Shown here piece after piece: positions 6,869-13,946 of a stretch of DNA of 20,989 bases. The position numbers and the translations under genes are program-made. Source of the stretch: a virus. The stretch lies in the IMG/VR virus record IMGVR_UViG_3300042922_000196, positions 1-20,989 of that record; one strand, written 5' to 3'. The notes under the pieces are model-generated. The model was not told the DNA's origin. It ran no database searches and worked only from the letters and a program-made list of their open reading frames with translations. The first letter of the stretch is position 1, and the number at the start of each line of letters is the position of its first letter.

Positions 6869-8098
6869 CTATTCTGTATTGTTATTTTGCTGTACATTTT
6901 TCACTGCAGTTTTGTATAGGTCTTTAATTTTAAGAGTACCACTAGAAGCAAGTAAATCATCACCATCTATTGCTTTTAATAATCCCAATTTAACTCTGGC
7001 TTCATTAGGTGTATAAACACTATTTTGAATATAGCTATTAAGTATTTCAGCCTGTGTCTTGGCATCTGTTCTAAGAAGAACGCTTTCGTCAAATTCGAAA
7101 TGATATCCCATTGCCCTTTCTTGTGGGGTTAATAGCTTATAATTACATTCAGATTCTATGCTTTCAAATAGAATCAATAATGTATTTACCAAATATCCTA
7201 GATTGGATTGTTCTAAACTATTATTGTTAACTCCGTCCATAATGCCTATCATATGTGGCGGTACTCCAAAGGAAGTACATATATCTACTGCGCCCATCTT
7301 TTTTAACTCTGCAAATTGGCTATCTGCTAGATTTAAATTAAGCGGAGTAACTTGATACCCAGCTGGAACGGTAAATATCCTACCTTTATTACTAAATATC
7401 CTATTAAATTTATCTTGTATAGTAGTAAGTCCCTTTTCATCTTTAATATCAGAAACTAATTGTATTAAAGCTTTATTGGTTAATCCATTACTAAACAAAT
7501 CTTTTTGATAATCCTGTGCTGATTGATTAGTTTCTACTGTGTCTTTAAGGTTATCCTTTATAGGAATACTTGTCATACCGTCTAAGGTAAAACTTTTCAA
7601 ATGAATTATATCTGAATAGAAACAATAATATTGCCTTAAGTCATATCCACAGGTATATTGAACTAAAATAGGATTACTCATAGTGCTTTTGGCAAGGCCT
7701 ACATTGTCAATAATGATTGATGTTATAGTTATAGGATATAAACCCGTTGCATTACCCTTAATATCTCTGGTTATCAATGCAGAACTATATCCCTTGTGTT
7801 GTCTTGTAGCTTCCATGGACCGCCAAAAATCCACATTAGACATAAAAGGATTGGGCCTATTCTTCATAATGTCATACAGATAATGTTCTGTAGCTGTTCT
7901 TTCCCCATTATCTGTAGTTTGTTTAAGAATTAATGGTACTTTTCCAACACTTTCGCTATTTATCTTTACACATTTAAAATAAGTATTCTCTTTTAGCTCT
8001 GCATCTATAAAGGCGGTACTACCAAAATTTGCACTCCATGTATAGTTATTCATATCTTGTATAGTCATTCTTTTCTGTTGTCTTTTATTCCAAAACAT
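6869..8098 (-). CDS. Portal protein (HK97 family)
   Basis: A 409-residue protein with GGAGGTGAC upstream. Portal signatures are present: a middle region in which SIPIKDNLKDTVETNQSAQD precedes the clip and stem, and the characteristic VDICTSFGVPPHMIGIMDG followed by NNNSLEQSNLGYL. The C-terminal SVYTPNEARVKLGL matches the usual T-x-NE-x-R-x-x-x-GL. It forms the dodecameric ring through which DNA is packaged and to which the terminase docks. Length is normal for the family. The C-terminal tail (KTAVKNVQQNNNTE) is poorly conserved in appearance. Confidence 0.95.
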   Translation of the reverse strand: MFWNKRQQKRMTIQDMNNYTWSANFGSTAFIDAELKENTYFKCVKINSESVGKVPLILKQTTDNGERTATEHYLYDIMKNRPNPFMSNVDFWRSMEATRQHKGYSSALITRDIKGNATGLYPITITSIIIDNVGLAKSTMSNPILVQYTCGYDLRQYYCFYSDIIHLKSFTLDGMTSIPIKDNLKDTVETNQSAQDYQKDLFSNGLTNKALIQLVSDIKDEKGLTTIQDKFNRIFSNKGRIFTVPAGYQVTPLNLNLADSQFAELKKMGAVDICTSFGVPPHMIGIMDGVNNNSLEQSNLGYLVNTLLILFESIESECNYKLLTPQERAMGYHFEFDESVLLRTDAKTQAEILNSYIQNSVYTPNEARVKLGLLKAIDGDDLLASSGTLKIKDLYKTAVKNVQQNNNTE

Positions 8099-8101
8099 CT
8101 A

Positions 8102-8338
8102 TTATCCGTCACCTCCTAGTCCGTTTATGCTAATAAAATAGCTAGATACTATTAATATTATTGCTAAAACATACATTCCAAGGTACTTATTTAGGATAAA
8201 AGTAGTTAAAAATGTAATTATCAAGGCTATAATTGTTAATGATTCAGCTATCAATGCAGGCTTTATTTCTTTCATTTTGCTCTTTTTATTATGTTTTTTT
8301 AGCCTACATCTATTGAAAAAAGATTTTATTTTGTTCAT
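8102..8338 (-). CDS. Small membrane protein between portal and terminase genes
   Basis: A 78-residue protein. I place the start at the ATG at 8338 (MNKIKSFFNRC) because AGAGGTG lies 6 bases upstream; an in-frame ATG nine codons earlier would overlap the terminase gene and lacks a site. The first 30 residues are strongly basic (RCRLKKHNKKSKMKE). Two hydrophobic segments follow, about LTIIALIITFLTTFIL and MYVLAIILIVSSYFI, separated by NKYLG, then a short GLGGDG tail. The topology suggests a basic cytoplasmic N-terminus on a two-helix hairpin. I do not recognise the family; a holin-like or membrane-tethering role can be imagined but nothing proves it. Confidence 0.75.
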   Translation of the reverse strand: MNKIKSFFNRCRLKKHNKKSKMKEIKPALIAESLTIIALIITFLTTFILNKYLGMYVLAIILIVSSYFISINGLGGDG

Positions 8339-8351
8339 ATTTTCACCTCTT

Positions 8352-10034
8352 TTACCAATTGGCATTTTCCAAAGCTTCTACTGCATCATATTTTTCCTCT
8401 TCTAAGTACAACTGACTATATGCAAAAGTACTCGCTACCAATAAATCTATTCTCTGCTTGTTTTTATTCTCTTTGCATAGCAAAATATCATCTGTAGACT
8501 TACCTTTTATGGTAGTAGCACAACTTACACAATAATCCAGTACCTTATTGGCTTCATAAAACACTTTACCAAGATAAACATCTTGTTGAAATTGCTTGAG
8601 CATAGGACTTAATGTTGAATAAGTTTGTTTTAATAGAATAACATTATAATCTTTACCTAAATTCTCCATGGTCTGTAATGCATTGTATGGGTCACTTACG
8701 ATAACGTCAATAACACAATTATATTTACCTTCAATATCCCTTATATATTGTTCTACTGTATTATAATCAACTACATAACCATCACATATTGTACAATAGC
8801 CTTGTTCCTCCATTAATTCATAGTCAAGATGTTCTCTGCGCTCATGCAAATTATCCCTTGGCAAAAATCCATGTGAGAGTATGTAATAGTTACCTTCTTC
8901 TTTAAACACAATACTTACCGCTGTAAGGTCAGTGGTAATAGATAAATCGACACCAACTGCAACATGCTTACCTTTTAAATCAATTTTATTCTTTCTGCCC
9001 AATACCCATTTATCAAAATCAAGATATTTTTTAATGCTATTTTCCTGGACGAAAATGTTCATATGTTTGGTTAAAAATTCTTCTTGCTCTAAAGGTTTCT
9101 CTAGTGCAGTTTTCCTATTGTCTTTTATTTCTTGATAATTTTCTGGTATTCTCATGGGATTAGACATTTGAAGCCCTATATCATCCCACTTATGTTCATC
9201 TATAGAATAATATAAAAGAGCAAACATTCTATCGTCATCAACAACACCACTATAAACTTTTCGAATATATTCTAATTCTTCAAGCATTATACTTTCATTT
9301 TCCGCATATGCCGAAGTAGTTTTCATACGAATAGGATTCTTAACGGATAACTGTCCAGACTTCATAGCACTATAGTTTTTGTAGTCCTTAAATGCCCCCA
9401 TTTCATCACAGACAAACGCCGAAGGTCTTATACTATTATTCTTATTTCCCTCTGCTGTACGTGCTTGATAGAAGGAATGAGTTAATAAACATTCAATCTT
9501 CCCACTTAATGTTTTAGATGTTTTAAAGTGTTTTTCCACCAAAGGGCTAGCACTTACTATCTGTGTCATAGCATCTTTTGTTTTTGTTGCTAACTCTCTG
9601 TCAAGACATATGCTGTAGAACTCTGAATAATCATCTTCTAGAAGCATTAGAAGTATTAATACCAAAGCACAAATAAAAGTTTTGGCATTTTTACGAGGTA
9701 TAAATAATGTTATATCTCTATATCTATACTTCTTTCTATCACTTTTAAATCTCCACCCAAAAATTGAACATAAAAAAAAGGCTTGGAATCCCCATAAACC
9801 TTCTAATATTGGTGTACCTATTATATTAATGCCTGTTGCAAAGTTCAATAATTTAAGGATATCATTGATTTTCTTTAACTCTTTCTGGTCTAAATAGTAT
9901 TTAAAATCGTCATTATATTGCTTTCTTAAGTCCTCTAAGAACCATCTGCATTGTATTTTAACTTCATCTGTAGTAATTTCTTTGCCACTAATAACATCTT
10001 GTGAATATTTAACAGCTTTATCAAGTAAGAGCAT
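8352..10034 (-). CDS. Terminase large subunit (ATPase-nuclease packaging motor)
   Basis: A 560-residue protein with both terminase domains. The ATPase part shows a variant Walker A, PRKNAKT (residues 113-119), Walker B FVCDE (207-211), and the coupling region MKTTSAY. The RNase H-like nuclease part shows GVDLS (Asp363), VIVSDPYN (Asp448) and a last acidic site in RIDLLVA near residue 536. It cuts concatemeric DNA and pumps it through the portal. The start ATG follows the TerS stop directly, with GTGAGGA inside the end of terS. Length and motifs fit the P27-linked TerL group that works with an HNH endonuclease, also encoded here. Confidence 0.96.
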   Translation of the reverse strand: MLLLDKAVKYSQDVISGKEITTDEVKIQCRWFLEDLRKQYNDDFKYYLDQKELKKINDILKLLNFATGINIIGTPILEGLWGFQAFFLCSIFGWRFKSDRKKYRYRDITLFIPRKNAKTFICALVLILLMLLEDDYSEFYSICLDRELATKTKDAMTQIVSASPLVEKHFKTSKTLSGKIECLLTHSFYQARTAEGNKNNSIRPSAFVCDEMGAFKDYKNYSAMKSGQLSVKNPIRMKTTSAYAENESIMLEELEYIRKVYSGVVDDDRMFALLYYSIDEHKWDDIGLQMSNPMRIPENYQEIKDNRKTALEKPLEQEEFLTKHMNIFVQENSIKKYLDFDKWVLGRKNKIDLKGKHVAVGVDLSITTDLTAVSIVFKEEGNYYILSHGFLPRDNLHERREHLDYELMEEQGYCTICDGYVVDYNTVEQYIRDIEGKYNCVIDVIVSDPYNALQTMENLGKDYNVILLKQTYSTLSPMLKQFQQDVYLGKVFYEANKVLDYCVSCATTIKGKSTDDILLCKENKNKQRIDLLVASTFAYSQLYLEEEKYDAVEALENANW

Positions 10035-10520
10035 TTAATCCTCACCACGCAAAGCTTTTAACAAAGGGTCTTTCTTATCTTCTTTTGTCTTTACATTAAT
10101 TACAGATAATTTTGCTCTTGCAGAAGGACTTAAACCTAATTGTAAACAACATTGATAAAATATTGCACTATAATCTTTATAGATTGTTATAGCTGGATTC
10201 TTTTGCAATCCTCCATCATCTTTTTCTATAACCATACCATATTTTTTAATAGCTTTCTTTGCGGCTCTCATGTTCATAATACTGTCTACAGTTTGAACTA
10301 ATATTTGTATATCTAGGTTATTTAAAATAGCAGAAGCTTTCAATTGCTCTACGAGATAAACATATAGTTCTTTTTCGGTTTTAGTTCTTAAATCTCTAGG
10401 AGGTGTATAAACTAAATCGTCATTACCTTGCAACTTTTCCTCCTGCTCTTTTCTATCTTCAATCTCTTCTTTGGTTAAATGACTAGAATTTATAGCAATT
10501 GGTTTGGCACTTTTTGACAT
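10035..10520 (-). CDS. Terminase small subunit, P27 family
   Basis: A 161-residue protein with TAGGAGGTGATAA before its ATG. P27-family features are present: a basic opening ending in a TPPRDL segment, helical YVYLVEQLKASAILNN and LDIQILVQTVDSIMN, and the C-terminal QCCLQLGLSPSARAKL, a hallmark of this family. It recognises the packaging site and recruits TerL. The strongest GC-rich island in the neighbourhood lies just upstream, in the gap toward the HNH gene. Confidence 0.94.
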   Translation of the reverse strand: MSKSAKPIAINSSHLTKEEIEDRKEQEEKLQGNDDLVYTPPRDLRTKTEKELYVYLVEQLKASAILNNLDIQILVQTVDSIMNMRAAKKAIKKYGMVIEKDDGGLQKNPAITIYKDYSAIFYQCCLQLGLSPSARAKLSVINVKTKEDKKDPLLKALRGED

Positions 10521-10569
10521 TGTTTATCACCTCCTAGTCGCTTAAAAAAATCTCATAAAGGAATTTTTC

Positions 10570-10600
10570 AAAATCGAGAGTTGGGGGCGACCCTCTAAAA
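10570..10600. other. Candidate cos packaging site between HNH and terS genes
   Basis: The gap 10521-10657 has no gene. Within it, a GC-rich island stands out in AT-rich DNA: on the plus strand GAGAG TTGGGGG CGA CCCTCT. It forms an imperfect dyad (GGG CGA CCC core, AGAG/CTCT outside). A second C-run (ACCCCCATATCCC) follows at about 10622. P27 TerS plus a nearby HNH protein is typical of cos phages, and cos commonly lies in exactly this gap. The exact cut positions cannot be read from sequence. Confidence 0.5.
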
Positions 10601-10657
10601 ATATTTTTAAAAACTTTTTATACCCCCATATCCCTTTATTCAAGCCATCCTTAACCA

Positions 10658-11095
10658 TCAGCTAAATTCATTATAAAATTTTAACAGTAATCCTTTTAAT
10701 TCTTTCTGTATCTGTAATCTCGTATAGTCATCTTTGTTATACTTACCATGTATCTTTTGATGGTTGCTATTAGTTAAACCTAATACATTATATATATCTA
10801 ACCTCATATTATAATCTTCTTTAACTTCTACTATATGATGATAGGTTTCTGCCGTAACTATCTTACCAGTCTTGTAATATTCTACTATGTCTATACCATA
10901 TTGCTTTGTCTTTACTAATTCCCTTGCTCTTATCCACTCTATACTATTATAGAATCCTTGTATCTTTTTCTCTGTCTTATCTTTTAATCTATTAGCTTTG
11001 TATATATTGTGTCTTGCCTTATGCTTATCACAGTATTTAATACCATAGTCTACTAATACTTTACATCCATTGTAGCTGCATAACTTCTTAAGCAT
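10658..11095 (-). CDS. HNH endonuclease of the packaging module
   Basis: A 145-residue protein. It opens with a Cys/His cluster (Cys6, Cys11, Cys22, His25 in YCDKHKARHN) and has a middle GFYNSIEWIRARELV typical of phage HNH proteins. The HNH core runs TYHHIVEVKED (His86/87), the Asn-containing IYNVLGL, and NHQKIH (His112, His116). Proteins of this group work with TerS/TerL and portal at cos cleavage in HK97-type phages. The usual CxxCHxxIH is here TNSNHQKIH, so the two cysteines before the last histidines are absent. The start overlaps the preceding gene's stop (ATGCTTAA) with no clear ribosome binding site, so translational coupling is likely. Confidence 0.92.
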   Translation of the reverse strand: MLKKLCSYNGCKVLVDYGIKYCDKHKARHNIYKANRLKDKTEKKIQGFYNSIEWIRARELVKTKQYGIDIVEYYKTGKIVTAETYHHIVEVKEDYNMRLDIYNVLGLTNSNHQKIHGKYNKDDYTRLQIQKELKGLLLKFYNEFS

Positions 11096-11414
11096 TTAAA
11101 TATAATGTGGAATACAATTCATTCATAATTAATTTATCACCATTGAATATATTGTTGATTTCTTCTTGGATATCTAATTTAATAAAATCATCTAATTCTA
11201 ATGAGCATATACGTTCTCTGGATTTTACTAGTTTATAGTAACTGTTTAATCTATCATCTAATACGTTACTAAACATATAATTATTGCAAATTACTTTATT
11301 TGTTCTTGTTATCAATTCATTCAATCTATCTACTAATTGTTTTCTTAATTCATTTGCTTTATTTACAATAATTCCATCCATGACAATCTCCCTGATATTC
11401 TTTAGTTTTTCCAT
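11088..11414 (-). CDS. Hypothetical phage protein, helical
   Basis: A 108-residue protein not recognised. It has an ATG preceded by GGATGGTGAATAGAT and begins 3 bases after the previous gene's stop. The sequence is nearly all helical, with charged and leucine-rich stretches (ANELRKQLVDRLNELITRT, LDDRLNSYYKLVKSRERIC) and no metal or nucleotide motif. Its end overlaps the HNH gene by 8 bases, so it belongs to the same late transcript. A structural or regulatory role at the start of packaging is possible, but nothing supports a specific function. Confidence 0.75.
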   Translation of the reverse strand: MEKLKNIREIVMDGIIVNKANELRKQLVDRLNELITRTNKVICNNYMFSNVLDDRLNSYYKLVKSRERICSLELDDFIKLDIQEEINNIFNGDKLIMNELYSTLYLNA

Positions 11415-11416
11415 AT

Positions 11417-11686
11417 CTATTCACCATCCTTATATAGCCAATTCTGATACAACCAATTTATAATTAATAATCCATCTGTTTCTGCCAATATATTGAACTC
11501 TTTCTTTATTACTTCTATGAGTTCTGGATATAATCTTTCCTTTAATAGTTCAGCAGTACAGCTAAATTCTTTATTATTAATCTCTATCTGTTTATTTACA
11601 TATTCAATGCAATTATTCTTATAATCTTGTATTGCTTCTCCTTGAGTTATTAATTGTAACTCATCACCAAAATACTGCATCTCCAC
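11417..11686 (-). CDS. Hypothetical phage protein (GTG start)
   Basis: An 89-residue protein. A longer in-frame ATG exists at 11728, but a near-perfect AAGGAGGT (rc of 11694-11701) lies 7 bases before a GTG at 11686, so I choose the GTG. The product begins VEMQYFGDELQLITQGEA and ends LIINWLYQNWLYKDGE, with an acidic, helical middle. No known domain is recognised. It is the first gene after the small-ORF cluster and precedes another unknown gene by 2 bases. Confidence 0.72.
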   Translation of the reverse strand: MEMQYFGDELQLITQGEAIQDYKNNCIEYVNKQIEINNKEFSCTAELLKERLYPELIEVIKKEFNILAETDGLLIINWLYQNWLYKDGE

Positions 11687-11782
11687 AATAATTACCTCCT
11701 TATTGCTATTTATACATTGTATATGCATTCTACCCTTACAATAATTTATATGTTTCTGTATATTTATAAATATATATTTCTT

Positions 11783-11950
11783 TTATCTGAATAGATATAC
11801 AGAAAAGAAATATACAAGTAGACAATTTATTATACTAACTGCAAAACAAGCAGCTCTCCTTGCTATAGTTTTTTCAGTAAATATCTCTATAAAGTTGTTT
11901 ATGAATCTAAGTATCATGATAATAAATCCCATCCATGCTATTATCTGCAT
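11783..11950 (-). CDS. Small two-helix membrane protein
   Basis: A 55-residue ORF with GGAAGGTG 6 bases before the ATG. The first half is hydrophobic (IIAWMGFIIMILRFI) and the second half too (ACFAVSIINCLLVYFFSVYLF), joined by a charged loop EIFTEKTIARRA. That suggests two transmembrane helices. It follows the 55-residue soluble ORF by 14 bases. The function is unknown. Small proteins of this type are frequent at the start of Gram-positive phage late operons. A holin role cannot be excluded but there is no endolysin beside it. Confidence 0.72.
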   Translation of the reverse strand: MQIIAWMGFIIMILRFINNFIEIFTEKTIARRAACFAVSIINCLLVYFFSVYLFR

Positions 11951-11964
11951 TTATTTCACCTTCC

Positions 11965-12132
11965 TTATTCTTCTATAACACATATTGCGTTATTCTCTGT
12001 AGCTGCATACAAGTCATTTGGATGGTCCACACAAAATATATAAGCTACATCATCTATTAAATACTTAACTATTCCATATAACCCTTGCCATTCATTCTCG
12101 TCTAGTATCTTTACTAAACTTCCTTCCTTCAT
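11965..12132 (-). CDS. Small hypothetical protein, possibly SH3-like
   Basis: A 55-residue ORF with AAGGAGG upstream; the second ATG (at 12132) is chosen because an earlier ATG touches the ribosome binding site. The sequence MKEGSLVKILDENEWQGLYG then VKYLIDDVAYIFCVD looks like alternating short strands with a conserved Gly, reminiscent of small SH3-type barrels. It overlaps the 35-residue ORF upstream in another frame. Function is unknown. Confidence 0.7.
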   Translation of the reverse strand: MKEGSLVKILDENEWQGLYGIVKYLIDDVAYIFCVDHPNDLYAATENNAICVIEE

Positions 12133-12199
12133 TTTTCTCATCCTCCTTAGGATCAGGTTCTTTAAATATATGTTTATATAGAAACTCCCTTAAACTCAT
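12092..12199 (-). CDS. Very small hypothetical protein (35 residues)
   Basis: ATG at 12199 stands behind AAGGAGTAAAGAC, a good ribosome binding site. The product is short and highly charged: MSLREFLYKHIFKEPDPKED, then NEGRKFSKDTRRE. The last 41 bases overlap the next small gene. It lies directly below the hairpin at 12220-12255, so it would be the first reading frame of the late transcript. Real translation is supported mainly by the ribosome binding site. Confidence 0.5.
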   Translation of the reverse strand: MSLREFLYKHIFKEPDPKEDEKNEGRKFSKDTRRE

Positions 12200-12219
12200 G
12201 TCTTTACTCCTTATGTATA

Positions 12220-12255
12220 ACAAAAGCACCCAGTAATTAAACTAGATGCTTTTGT
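12220..12255 (-). terminator. Strong hairpin, candidate terminator or attenuator in the late leader
   Basis: On the minus strand ACAAAAGCAUCUAGU pairs with ACUGGGUGCUUUUGU through all 15 positions around a UUAAUU loop. Two pairs are G-U on this strand and become mismatches on the other, so the structure was selected in minus-strand RNA. The U-run is inside the stem (GCUUUUGUUAU), as in many clostridial terminators. It would end early transcripts after the regulator gene, but it also lies downstream of the probable late promoter. Confidence 0.72.
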
Positions 12256-12360
12256 ACAAGATATTGTATTTTATTATTTGTTACCACTCTTTACTATTGC
12301 AGTTGATTAATCGTAATCCCCACTACACTTAAACATGCCTTAGTAATTTTGGTACAATAC

Positions 12361-12416
12361 TATAATAACATGGATTGATAGGTAAAATCGTGCAACTTTG
12401 GTGCAAATTTAGTGCA
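12361..12416 (-). promoter_or_regulatory. Probable late promoter with three GTGCA repeats at 11-bp spacing
   Basis: GTGCA occurs (plus strand) at 12390, 12401 and 12412, exactly 11 bp apart, followed by A/T-rich AACTTTG, AATTTA and TGATTT. On the minus strand an extended -10, TG-T-TATTAT, lies at 12370-12362, about 20 bp past the nearest repeat, with no good -35. The repeats therefore occupy about -35 to -60, the usual place for an activator. The outermost repeat overlaps the end of the regulator gene. The gap 12256-12408 holds this and no gene. Confidence 0.65.
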
Positions 12417-12936
12417 TGATTTTTGTCCATGCTTCCCAGTTAGCTATATTGTCTACTAACCTTTGCCTTTTCCTTGTTACATTTGACCGAGATAAACTTA
12501 AGTTAATTCCAACTTCCCAGTCTGGTAATTCTTTATCATACTTAGATTTTAAAAACTCAATATCTTCTTTTCTAAGCAATTTTATATTCTCCTCAATTAT
12601 TATATTATCAGCTTCTATATTTCTTATCTCTTCTTCTATCTCTGATATTTCATCAAACTTCCTTGATTGTTCTATTATTAATCTATCTGTTATTTTAAGA
12701 GCTGTTCTTTCTGCATAACTTTCTCCAGTAGAGCTTGTCTGTACTCTTTCTTCATATGTCATGCTTTTAGATTCTTCTGGAATAGATATATCGGTATGCT
12801 TTAATTTATAATCTATTTGATCTATATGCTTATTTAACAGTGTTATTTTTCTCTTTAAACTATTTATCTTCTTATCCTTCTTGAAATAGTTATATAACTT
12901 CTTTTCTGTCTTCCTGAAGGTTTCTTTATCTATCAC
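12409..12936 (-). CDS. RinA/ArpU-like late transcription regulator
   Basis: A 175-residue protein with a probable GTG start. The N-terminus (FRKTEKKLYNYFKKDKKI) is very like the opening of RinA/ArpU-type regulators. A long charged coiled coil occupies residues 17-125 (KRKITLLNKHIDQIDYKL, EISEIEEEIRNIEADN). The C-terminus carries a sigma region 4-like helix-turn-helix: FLKSKYDKELPDWEVGINL, then SLSRSNVTRKRQRLVDNI. Such proteins activate the packaging and morphogenesis operon. Its place as last gene before the late region, with phased repeats at its end, supports that role. The start site is only weakly supported because the ribosome binding site lies inside the preceding gene. Confidence 0.82.
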   Translation of the reverse strand: MIDKETFRKTEKKLYNYFKKDKKINSLKRKITLLNKHIDQIDYKLKHTDISIPEESKSMTYEERVQTSSTGESYAERTALKITDRLIIEQSRKFDEISEIEEEIRNIEADNIIIEENIKLLRKEDIEFLKSKYDKELPDWEVGINLSLSRSNVTRKRQRLVDNIANWEAWTKIMH

Positions 12937-12941
12937 TTATA

Positions 12942-13217
12942 TCACAACCTATATGTTAATTTTCTAACATTAAATTTATTCATTTCAGATAATATTTTCT
13001 CAATATGTTCTGCGCTGGCTTGTAGAAATTGTTGTTCAAAAAACTCTTTACCTTCTTTAGTAAGCTCAACATCACAGGATATTGATACATCTTCTATATT
13101 TGCTAAAGAATAATCTTTCTTGTTACATAACTCTGCTTTAAATTCCTGTACCTCGCTATACAGTATTTGCTTTGTACCATATTCATCAACTATAGCAAAT
13201 TGTAATTCTCCCCTCAT
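12942..13217 (-). CDS. Hypothetical phage protein
   Basis: A 91-residue protein with GAGGTGAGATAA before the ATG. It opens with a strand-like MRGELQFAIVDEYGTKQILY, has CDVELTKEGKEFFEQQFLQA in the middle, and ends EMNKFNVRKLTYRL. No domain is recognised. It ends 5 bases before the late regulator start, and its last codons carry the only ribosome binding site available to that gene, so the two are probably coupled. Confidence 0.72.
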   Translation of the reverse strand: MRGELQFAIVDEYGTKQILYSEVQEFKAELCNKKDYSLANIEDVSISCDVELTKEGKEFFEQQFLQASAEHIEKILSEMNKFNVRKLTYRL

Positions 13218-13236
13218 TTATCTCACCTCATTATTT

Positions 13237-13377
13237 TTAAATTATTGAACAATCATCCTTATCCGCACTCTTATATTCCTTACCTACTTTAACTATATAA
13301 GTTATACTTGTACTATCTGATACACTATATCTTTCTCCTATTTTATCCTTATACCAACTATTACCTTTACATTTCAT
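13237..13377 (-). CDS. Small hypothetical protein (46 residues)
   Basis: The ORF starts at an ATG that overlaps the end of the preceding gene (ATGAAATGTAA). It reads MKCKGNSWYKDKIGERYSVS, then STSITYIVKVGKEYKSADKD, ending DCSII. The pattern of short strands ending in Lys-Ser-x-Asp-Lys-Asp-Asp-Cys resembles small phage proteins of unknown function that I have seen beside dUTPase or YopX genes. The ribosome binding site is weak, so coupling to the upstream gene is likely. It fills most of the gap between two longer genes. Confidence 0.6.
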   Translation of the reverse strand: MKCKGNSWYKDKIGERYSVSDSTSITYIVKVGKEYKSADKDDCSII

Positions 13378-13789
13378 TATCATTATTTTCAAGAGAATCA
13401 CCTTCTATAGATATTGTTTCTTCATTTTCAATTTTAAAGAAGCCAGGTTCATATCCATGTTTCTTTATCCAATCAAATAGTACCTTATTGAGCTTTTCTT
13501 CTAGTTCTTCTGCATGTTCTCTTTCAACATCACACAAATATTCGTCCCCAACTTCTCCAACTTCATCCGCAGTATTCTCTGCTACATTTTCCAAAATAGA
13601 ATCTACGTCTACACCACATATAGATACTTCTGCAATTTGCCCCACTTTAAAGCTACTCATAAATTGTTTCATTTCTTGTGAGCCTAATTCTTCTTTTGCT
13701 GCCTTTATTGCATCTTCTTTAGTATCGAATTCTTCTCCTTCCCAAATTTCATTTCCATAAAGTTCATACATCCATTTACCTATATTCAT
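13367..13789 (-). CDS. Hypothetical acidic phage protein
   Basis: A 140-residue protein. I use the ATG at 13789 (MNIGKWMYELYGNEIWEG) because GGAGGT lies 7 bases upstream; the longer in-frame TTG would overlap that site. The first 60 residues look like a small folded domain (EFDTKEDAIKAAKEELGS, then VGQIAEVSICGVDVDSIL). The second half is acidic and helical (ADEVGEVGDEYLCDVEREHA), followed by LFDWIKKHGYEPGFFKI. This layout recurs in Gram-positive phage genomes without an assigned role. No catalytic motif is seen. It overlaps its upstream neighbour by 14 bases. Confidence 0.78.
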   Translation of the reverse strand: MNIGKWMYELYGNEIWEGEEFDTKEDAIKAAKEELGSQEMKQFMSSFKVGQIAEVSICGVDVDSILENVAENTADEVGEVGDEYLCDVEREHAEELEEKLNKVLFDWIKKHGYEPGFFKIENEETISIEGDSLENNDNEM

Positions 13790-13946
13790 TTTCATTACCT
13801 CCAAATAAACTTATTTGTCCACTCTCTAACTCTGCTATCCTTCTCCTTAAGTCCTTTTTATGCTTAGGTGATATGGAATACTGTAAAGAGAGTTTAAGTC
13901 TCTCTACAGTATTTAATTCCTTAATATCCATTGTTTTGTCTTTCAT
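13776..13946 (-). CDS. Small basic hypothetical protein (56 residues)
   Basis: The ORF starts at an ATG within the end of the dUTPase gene, with AAGGT 5 bases upstream. It reads MKDKTMDIKELNTVERLKL, is basic in the middle (SPKHKKDLRRRIAELESGQ) and ends ISLFGGNENEYR. It is mostly helical and overlaps both neighbours. The SGQISLFG ending resembles the C-termini of some DNA-metabolism proteins, but the similarity is too short to use. Function is unknown. Confidence 0.6.
   Translation of the reverse strand: MKDKTMDIKELNTVERLKLSLQYSISPKHKKDLRRRIAELESGQISLFGGNENEYR

Noticed and set aside
8339-8365. Longer start for the small membrane protein at 8365
   Set aside because: It would overlap the terminase gene and lacks a ribosome binding site, while AGAGGTG fits the ATG at 8338.
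11687-11728. ATG at 11728 as start of the 11417 gene
   Set aside because: The near-consensus AAGGAGGT lies within that extension, seven bases before a GTG, and the extension has no site of its own.
11753-11805. 11-bp inverted repeat (TTTCTGTATAT/ATATACAGAAA) and a 16-bp AT palindrome at the end of the small membrane gene
   Set aside because: It lies in very AT-rich DNA with a 31-base loop and partly in coding sequence; chance is likely and no terminator tail is present.
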